From a virus, in the IMG/VR virus record IMGVR_UViG_3300020454_000054, positions 1 to 29,629 of that record: a DNA stretch of 29,629 bases. One strand, 5' to 3'. The notes below the pieces were generated by a model. The model did not search any database, was not told where the DNA came from, and saw nothing but the letters and a program-made list of their open reading frames with translations. This document shows positions 23,453-29,629 of the stretch, in pieces; position 1 is the first letter of the stretch, and each line of letters opens with the position of its first letter. Position numbers and translations under genes: made by a program.

Positions 23453-25917
23453 TGGCATTAACAGCAGGCAAAGCAAAAAAGATGTTAGACGATGGAACAG
23501 TCCATGGGAGAGCTCTGACGGATAAGCAGAAGAGATACTTCGGTGCTATAGCTGGAGGTGCTACGCCTATGAAAAAAATCAACGGTGGTTGGTTAGACAA
23601 GTATGCAATGGGAGGAAGTCTTCCTGGTGCATCAGGTATGATGTATGGACGTTCTAATACAATGCCTCCATTATTTACTCAATCAGAAATGAAAGCTCCT
23701 TCATTTGCAGATTCATTAGCTAAAGCTAAGTCAGGTGGTAGATGCTGGCCAGGATATAAAACAGTTCCTGGTAAGACAGCTTTTAGTAAAGGAAGTTGTA
23801 AGAAAGCTCAAGAGGGAACAACACAAGAAGAAAATACAGTTATGTATGGAACTCCAGAGTATGAGGCTGCATATAAAGAAGGTAGATTTAAAGATGTACC
23901 AAATCCATTAGATGAAGTAGTTGTTAGAGCAGGTGTTGATTATGAAAAGTATCCTCTTTATGATAAACTCTCTGAACAACAGAAAGAGTATTTTTTCGAT
24001 AAGGGATCAATTGGTAGAGGTGTAAGAAGAGCTGCTCAAACAGATAGAGGATTGTATGAAGACACATTAGATGTTGTCAATCCTATATTATATACAGCAA
24101 TAGGTAGTGCTGGTCTTATGTCTCCACTAGGTCGTGCTCTTGGAGTTTCTAGCAGATTTACAGGTAGTAGATTGATGAATAAAGTTATTAATCCAGTTCT
24201 GAACTTCAAACCTTTTAATCCTGGTTCTTATGGTGGAGCTACTACAAAAACATTAGCTGGAACTATAAGAAACAGAAATATATTAGATGCTGTTGGACTT
24301 GGATATGGTACTTATAATCTACCTGAGGTTTCAAGAAATCTATATAATGATCCTTCATTAAGCACAGCAGGAGACTTTGCTTTAAATACTTTAAACTTTA
24401 TACCTTTATTGGATACAAGTTATAGAGGTTTTACTAACAGTTTTAATTTGAGATCAGGATTAAATAAAACTCTTGAAAGAATTAAGAATCCTTTTAGAGA
24501 TAATAAAAATTACATGAGCACTGGACCAAGTCCTTTTGGTTTTGGAAAAGGTCCTAAATATGATGCCACACAATTTAATTTAGCTAGGACAAACAATCCA
24601 GCTTTTATGCAGAGATATGATAACTATGTTTATCAACAAGGAGACCCTACATTAATGGCACAACTTAACGCTTTTAAGAGACAAGAACGTATAGTCGAGA
24701 ACCAGATTAATAACCTCTTAAACGTAAAAGCAGAATCTATAGGTGGTGATGTAGTTAGAATGGCTGACGGTAGTTTGGAATTTACTAAACCAATGACAAA
24801 TTTTCCTGGTTCAACTTATAGTACTGTTTTAAGACCACCAGAAGCTAAAGCTCAAATTCCTGGTATAGCGAGCCTACTGAACGAAAAGAACCTGATACAG
24901 GGACAGATTAACAGGCTTAACACTACACTTAGAGGTGCTAAATATTCAAGACAGAATTTAGATAAACTACAAAAAACAGGAGTATTTACTAAAATAGAGA
25001 ATCCTGTTCTATCAAGTGATCTAAAATACTATGCTGATAATCCTAACACTCTAGGTTTCTATGATATGTATGGAGATCTAGACAGATTACCTAATACATC
25101 AACTATTAATTTAGGTAGATTGGAAGACTGGTATCCTAATTCAACTGTCAGATATAATAGAGGTAAAACTGTAACAATACATGAAGACGGTCATGCTTTA
25201 AATGCTGGAGGAAGAGGTACAAAGCCTATTTATAATAGAGACATAAATGCAGCTATGAACAGGAGACCTAAGGGCTATGACAAATTAACTCCAAAACAAC
25301 AAGAAAGAGTTAAATATTTAACTGAGCCCACTGAAGTTCATTCGAGAATAGATGAATTAAGAATGCAATACATACCTAAGAAATATTGGGGAACAGATGA
25401 TTTTTACAATATTAGTGATGACCTTTTAAATAAGATTATATCAGATGGATTGGCAGGTAAAACATCAGTAGATCCTAAATTCTTTAATCTCATAGGAGAT
25501 AAGACAAACTTTAAGAATTTATTTAAAGCTCTACCTGCAGTGGCAGCTCCTATTGCTGTTGGTGCAAGTCAACAAAAGACCGGTGGTAATGTACCTAAAA
25601 TGAAAAACGGTGGATGGCTAGATAAATATGAGGTGATAGAAGATGACATGGGACAGTTAACCAACCCAGGAAAGATAACTAAAATAAACTCCAACAACAT
25701 AACAATGAAAGGAGTAGACTTTCCTGTGCTAGGAATATCTGACACTGGTGATAAGAAAATGATGTTACCAGGACAGGACTATACATTTGATGGAGAGTCT
25801 GTTACAGAGTACCCTATGAAGAAGAAACAGGGAGGATCCTTGGTCAAATTAGATCAATTAACTAACTTTACAAACTATAATACCCCACAACCAGGTGGCT
25901 GGTTAGACAAATACTAA
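23452..25917 (+). CDS. Ejected cargo-type virion protein with HExxH metallopeptidase motif
   Basis: The protein has 821 residues. The N-terminus (LTAGKAKKMLDDGTVHG, TDKQKRYFGAIAGGATPMKK) is a pattern I know from large virion proteins of Bacteroidota phages. GGWLDKY occurs three times, at 45-51, 720-726 and as the last seven residues (815-821). A motif CWPGYKTVPGK...GSCKK lies at 98-118. HEDGH (577-581) fits HExxH zinc peptidases, and TEPTEVHSRIDELR about 47 residues later offers E628 as a third ligand. Residues about 210-350 contain helices that may touch membrane (AIGSAGLMSPLGRALG). In crAss-like virions, proteins from the genes after the muzzle are cargo stored in the tail and head and sent into the host. 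A peptidase domain would then act in the host envelope or cytoplasm; the target is unknown. Confidence 0.75.
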   Translation: MALTAGKAKKMLDDGTVHGRALTDKQKRYFGAIAGGATPMKKINGGWLDKYAMGGSLPGASGMMYGRSNTMPPLFTQSEMKAPSFADSLAKAKSGGRCWPGYKTVPGKTAFSKGSCKKAQEGTTQEENTVMYGTPEYEAAYKEGRFKDVPNPLDEVVVRAGVDYEKYPLYDKLSEQQKEYFFDKGSIGRGVRRAAQTDRGLYEDTLDVVNPILYTAIGSAGLMSPLGRALGVSSRFTGSRLMNKVINPVLNFKPFNPGSYGGATTKTLAGTIRNRNILDAVGLGYGTYNLPEVSRNLYNDPSLSTAGDFALNTLNFIPLLDTSYRGFTNSFNLRSGLNKTLERIKNPFRDNKNYMSTGPSPFGFGKGPKYDATQFNLARTNNPAFMQRYDNYVYQQGDPTLMAQLNAFKRQERIVENQINNLLNVKAESIGGDVVRMADGSLEFTKPMTNFPGSTYSTVLRPPEAKAQIPGIASLLNEKNLIQGQINRLNTTLRGAKYSRQNLDKLQKTGVFTKIENPVLSSDLKYYADNPNTLGFYDMYGDLDRLPNTSTINLGRLEDWYPNSTVRYNRGKTVTIHEDGHALNAGGRGTKPIYNRDINAAMNRRPKGYDKLTPKQQERVKYLTEPTEVHSRIDELRMQYIPKKYWGTDDFYNISDDLLNKIISDGLAGKTSVDPKFFNLIGDKTNFKNLFKALPAVAAPIAVGASQQKTGGNVPKMKNGGWLDKYEVIEDDMGQLTNPGKITKINSNNITMKGVDFPVLGISDTGDKKMMLPGQDYTFDGESVTEYPMKKKQGGSLVKLDQLTNFTNYNTPQPGGWLDKY

Positions 25918-25921
25918 TAAT

Positions 25922-28900
25922 ATGAAAGCTCAAATATTAAAAATAGCAGGCGTAAAGTCTGAAAAAGAATTCTACAAAAAGTTTCCTACAGAGGCAGCTT
26001 TTATGAAGAAACACGGAAAAGAACTAGCTAAGCTTAAGAAAGCTGCAGTAGGTGATGTTATTGAATACACTGATGTAGACGTTGGTAATAACCGTAAAGT
26101 AATTGATGGTACAGAACTTCTAAAGGATGTTAACAAAGATGTTCTTTCTGGATTTGATCAGTTTAAAGATAGAGCCTATGAGCTTGGTGTCGACTCTTTA
26201 ACTACTGAAGATGAGAAAGAAGATTATGCATATAAAGCAAAGATAGATGCTATATATAATAACATGAATAAGAAAGATGATGGTGATTTATTTGGTAGTC
26301 TAAAAGGTATAGGGGGAATGTTAAGTAAGTTAAGTAGTGGTGGTCCTGAAGGATCTGTAGAGGTTGGGGAGTTAGAAATGGGAGATGTTGATTTTGGTAA
26401 AAAAGGTGGTAAGTTTAAACCACACATGATGTATGATCCTAAGACTGGTAAAGGATATAAGGCTAATAAACTAGCTGATCATTTACGTATGGACAAGAAG
26501 GGATATACACACAAGAAACCACCTAAAGCACAATTTGGATTTGATCAGATAGACTTTAGTTCTGAGAACTATACAGACGATATGAACTTTGGTCAAAAAG
26601 CAGGTAAGTTTGTTACTGAAGATCTTGGAAAAATACTTCAGGATCCTGCAAGTAAAGACATCATGATGGGTATAAGTAAAATAAAGGGTCAGAAAGATGC
26701 TTTAAAAGATCTACTTCAGATGCAAAAAGTTAGTAGTATTACTAGACAAGCTGCTATGACTAAACCAGAAGAAATAGAAAGAGAATATGTAAGACCAGAA
26801 GATATAATGAATACAGGAGAAGAGTTCTTTCCTATCTATGGTGTAGGTACAAATGTACTTGCTAAGAACGGACAGACGATGAATATGTTTGGTAGTGCTG
26901 GATATGCTCCTCTAAATAATACTAGCCAGGTTAAGAGGTTTGAAGATGGAGGTGGTGTAGATCCTTACGCACAGATATTTAATGTTGGAGGAGATATGTT
27001 ATATGGAAACAAAGCTGATAGAGATGCAGGTAGTAATATTGGTGGTGGTATTGGTAGAGGTATAGGTACAGCTATTGGTGGACCACTCGGTGGGGCTGTT
27101 GGTGATTTTATCGGTAGTGGTATAGGAGGTTTAATAGACACTAATGATAATAAACAAGATATAGCTAGAGATGCTATTGATACAAATATTGCCGATATGA
27201 CTAATATGAGAATAGGTCCTCAGATACATGCAGGTTATGCCTCTCATATGAAAAAAGGTGGAAAACTTCCTGGCCCTAATAATGACTATGGAATGATAGG
27301 AGCACCAGGTCCACAAATGTTAAAAACCTTTGATGGTAAGAACTTAAATAACATGTTGCAAAAAGCTTCTAGAATGCCAGATACACTTAAAGAAGGTGGA
27401 TCAGTAGCAGGTGGTGGTAATGTTAAAACTCTATGGGGTGGAGATGTTAGTGCTGTTGCATATAATCCATACATTGGTGGAGACAGTATGTTCTTCTCTG
27501 GTAACTCACATGATAAAAAAGATCCTAAGACAGGTGAGACAGGTATAGGAGTAGCTTATGGGCCACAATCTATAGCTACAAATCAACCAGTGGTAGAAGT
27601 TGAAAATGAACCAGCTCAATTAATTGAAGAGAATGGTCAAGAGAATCTAGTTATATATGGAGATCTAAAAATACCTAAAGAGTATTCAGATGAGATAGGT
27701 GATCCAGAAGCTGGAGGTAAGAAATTTAAACACTATGTAAATAACCTTAACGATGAGGAAGCAAGAATAAATAAACAAATGGGAAAAGCAGTAGAAAATG
27801 CTGGAGATACTGAAAACACTAAATGGGGCAAACTAGTGACATCAACTTCAGATGCCATAATAAATGGTGGCGACATGAAATTACAAGACATAGCTAATAA
27901 GAAAAGAATATTAGCTGATTTACAAGAAGCTCTTAATGACACCTTTAATGAAAAAGGTATAGATGGTAATAAGTTTATATCTAAAGGTGAGATACAAGCT
28001 GTTAAAGATACAGAAGACTATGCTAAGAATGGTGGCAAGATGGAAACTTATACAGACTATGCAGAAGATGGAACTAAGATAAAGAAACTTAAGAAGATAG
28101 AAAAAGAGTTACACAAAGCCTCCAATATGCACAAGAGTCAAGCTAAGAGAATCGGTAAGATGGTGAATGCAAAAGATGGTGCAGGTGTTCCTAAAGCACA
28201 AGGAGACGGTCAACAAAATACTAGTGAAGATCAAGGCCTTGAGTTAAATGAACTTCCTATAACATTTAAAACTAAGGAAGAAGCTATCGAAGCTGGTTAT
28301 GAAGAGTTCCCAGAAGACTCAGGTAAGTTTAGAAAAGTGAAAGTAGAAGCTACAGATGAAGTAGAAGCTGTAGATGCTACTGGTTCTGATATAGGTAAAA
28401 TGCCTGCTAACCAGAAGTATGATAGTAAGACAGGTTTAGCTGGTGGTGTAACTGAAGCAGACTATGAAAAACTTGTAACAGAAAATACTTGGTTTAATTG
28501 GGATAACTTTGATCGTAGAAAGCCAGAAGATGTAATGAGATTCCAAAGAGAATTTAATAAAAGAAACAAAGATGCAGGTATTGATGTATCACTAAGTGTA
28601 GATGGTATTATTGGTAAAGAAACTTCTAGTGCTAGATTCACTCCACCGGTAGAAGCACAAGATCCTAAAGATCCTGTTTATGAATATGCTACTGTGGAGG
28701 GAGAAGAAGTAACTACTGAGACTACTACTACAGTAAAACCGGTTACACCTTTTGATGCAAATATACTTAGAAGATTATTTGACAGAGATATAGATAATGA
28801 TCTGGATTACAACCAGATACTACCTGAAATGAATGCAGCTGCAAACAATCAACTTGAGCCTGTATATGCACAAAGCTTTCAACCTAGACTAAGAGTTCCT

Positions 28901-29554
28901 TATGACATTAGTTTACAAGATCAGAGAAATATGGTTAACTCTCAGTACCGAGCTCTGTCTCAGAATCCTGCATTAGCAAACAATCCTGCAGCATTAGCAG
29001 CAGCACAAGCTCCTTTCTTTGACGCACTTAATACTATTGGTGCTGAGGAGTTTAGACAAAATCAAGCAATGAAAGATACGGTATACTCTGGTAATCTTGA
29101 AGCTATCAACAATGCTAACATGTTAAACATGGGTATTTATGACAAGCAACAAGAGAGACAAGCTCAAGCTGTGGCTAATACTAAAGAAACACAACAAGAG
29201 ATTGTTAAATCTATAGCTGATAAATATCAGCAGAACAAACTAGAAAACAGAAGAGAAAAAGTTGTACGTGAATTATTTCCTAACTTTAGATTTAATGAGA
29301 CATTAGATTTATTTAATCAAGGAAATGCACAATTCAATATACCTGGTGGAGGACAAACATCTCCTCTTGGACCTTATGCAAATCTACTACAAATATTAAC
29401 TGGTGGTGGAATTGGTAGTGGACAAGGTAACAATACTACTACTGAAACTACTACTGTGGCAGAGAGTGCACATGGAATGAAACTAACACCTATAAAGAAA
29501 AAAGTAAAAAGGAATCAGAAAAACAGTAATATTTTGAGACAATTCAAAAAATAA
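25922..29554 (+). CDS. Large ejected cargo-type virion protein with glycine zipper and peptidoglycan-binding motif
   Basis: The protein has 1210 residues. The start (ILKIAGVKSEKEFYKKFPTEAAFMKKHGKEL) is typical of large virion proteins of crAss-like phages. Residues 374-406 are a run of GxxxG steps (GIGRGIGTAIGGPLGGAVG), a glycine zipper expected to insert in membranes. Residues about 868-905 (DVMRFQREF, then VDGIIGKETSSA) match the peptidoglycan-binding-1 repeat. Short GG motifs after Lys or acidic residues recur at 162, 343, 446, 492 and 704. The C-terminal 230 residues are Gln/Asn-rich and helical, with SFQPRLRVPYDISLQDQRNM (about 982-1001) and a basic end. It follows the metalloprotease-type cargo by four bases and probably helps form the channel through the envelope during DNA entry. 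Lytic activity is not shown. Confidence 0.78.
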   Translation: MKAQILKIAGVKSEKEFYKKFPTEAAFMKKHGKELAKLKKAAVGDVIEYTDVDVGNNRKVIDGTELLKDVNKDVLSGFDQFKDRAYELGVDSLTTEDEKEDYAYKAKIDAIYNNMNKKDDGDLFGSLKGIGGMLSKLSSGGPEGSVEVGELEMGDVDFGKKGGKFKPHMMYDPKTGKGYKANKLADHLRMDKKGYTHKKPPKAQFGFDQIDFSSENYTDDMNFGQKAGKFVTEDLGKILQDPASKDIMMGISKIKGQKDALKDLLQMQKVSSITRQAAMTKPEEIEREYVRPEDIMNTGEEFFPIYGVGTNVLAKNGQTMNMFGSAGYAPLNNTSQVKRFEDGGGVDPYAQIFNVGGDMLYGNKADRDAGSNIGGGIGRGIGTAIGGPLGGAVGDFIGSGIGGLIDTNDNKQDIARDAIDTNIADMTNMRIGPQIHAGYASHMKKGGKLPGPNNDYGMIGAPGPQMLKTFDGKNLNNMLQKASRMPDTLKEGGSVAGGGNVKTLWGGDVSAVAYNPYIGGDSMFFSGNSHDKKDPKTGETGIGVAYGPQSIATNQPVVEVENEPAQLIEENGQENLVIYGDLKIPKEYSDEIGDPEAGGKKFKHYVNNLNDEEARINKQMGKAVENAGDTENTKWGKLVTSTSDAIINGGDMKLQDIANKKRILADLQEALNDTFNEKGIDGNKFISKGEIQAVKDTEDYAKNGGKMETYTDYAEDGTKIKKLKKIEKELHKASNMHKSQAKRIGKMVNAKDGAGVPKAQGDGQQNTSEDQGLELNELPITFKTKEEAIEAGYEEFPEDSGKFRKVKVEATDEVEAVDATGSDIGKMPANQKYDSKTGLAGGVTEADYEKLVTENTWFNWDNFDRRKPEDVMRFQREFNKRNKDAGIDVSLSVDGIIGKETSSARFTPPVEAQDPKDPVYEYATVEGEEVTTETTTTVKPVTPFDANILRRLFDRDIDNDLDYNQILPEMNAAANNQLEPVYAQSFQPRLRVPYDISLQDQRNMVNSQYRALSQNPALANNPAALAAAQAPFFDALNTIGAEEFRQNQAMKDTVYSGNLEAINNANMLNMGIYDKQQERQAQAVANTKETQQEIVKSIADKYQQNKLENRREKVVRELFPNFRFNETLDLFNQGNAQFNIPGGGQTSPLGPYANLLQILTGGGIGSGQGNNTTTETTTVAESAHGMKLTPIKKKVKRNQKNSNILRQFKK

Positions 29555-29555
29555 T

Positions 29556-29594
29556 AACTAATCTGATTATAAAGAATTACCAAAAGAGATTAGT
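29556..29594 (+). promoter_or_regulatory. Inverted repeat and shared regulatory block after the cargo operon
   Basis: ACTAATCT (29557-29564) and AGATTAGT (29587-29594) form an 8-bp inverted repeat with a 22-base loop and no T tract, so a standard terminator is not supported. The loop holds ATTATAAAGAATTACC (29566-29581), which matches 15 of 16 bases of the block at 11865-11880. TACCTTGG (29596-29603) is close to a Bacteroidota -7 box (TAnnTTTG). The last 75 bases of the window hold no gene. Confidence 0.5.
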
Positions 29595-29629
29595 CTACCT
29601 TGGATAATTCTGTAAATAATAATACATTT

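Noticed and set aside
29556-29594. Intrinsic terminator after the last cargo gene
   Set aside because: The 8-bp inverted repeat has a 22-base loop and no following T tract, so it is reported as a regulatory-type inverted repeat instead.

Overview
This window is part of the late, virion-structure region of a tailed double-stranded DNA phage. The host is most likely a member of the Bacteroidota. Every gene I accept lies on the plus strand. The DNA is AT-rich. Genes are packed with 0 to 20 bases between them, often as stop-x-ATG or TAATG, and without clear Shine-Dalgarno sequences. One intergenic site carries a Bacteroidota-type -7 box (TAnnTTTG). The neck, muzzle and cargo proteins resemble those of crAss-like phages (Crassvirales) and related short-tailed Bacteroidota phages. 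These assignments come from remembered family patterns, not from a database search. No capsid, portal, terminase, replication, integration or tRNA gene was seen. No gene-free stretch exceeds about 180 bases.

Layout: (1) 1-67 holds a strong intrinsic terminator from an upstream unit, ending only 11 bases before the next start codon. (2) 68-11779 is an adhesin and tail-fibre cluster. It holds a small virion-type protein, a 37-residue zinc-ribbon-like protein, two very large modular proteins with beta-propeller-like parts and threonine-rich linkers, a trypsin-like serine protease with an apparently intact catalytic triad, a collar-type receptor-binding fibre, a Cys-rich coiled-coil protein, and four small proteins built on one repeated N-terminal module. 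(3) 11780-11956 is the only sizeable gap, with tandem terminator hairpins and a promoter-like box. (4) 11957-15769 holds a metallophosphoesterase, two tiny proteins and three neck/ring-type proteins. (5) 15780-23452 is the muzzle (P22 gp10-like stabilisation) protein. It appears to be split into a 2267-residue protein ending in adhesin modules and a 288-residue protein that carries the usual muzzle C-terminus behind the repeated fibre module. (6) 23452-29554 holds two large ejected cargo-type proteins, one with an HExxH metalloprotease motif and one with a glycine zipper and a peptidoglycan-binding motif. (7) 29555-29629 is a short gap with a hairpin and a sequence block shared with the gap in (4).

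Together the genes would build the neck, muzzle and receptor-binding apparatus of the virion and supply proteins carried in the head and ejected ahead of the DNA. The striking theme is modularity. A few beta-rich modules and Thr/Ser linkers are reused across at least seven proteins and extend even into the muzzle, which suggests evolution by shuffling of host-recognition parts.
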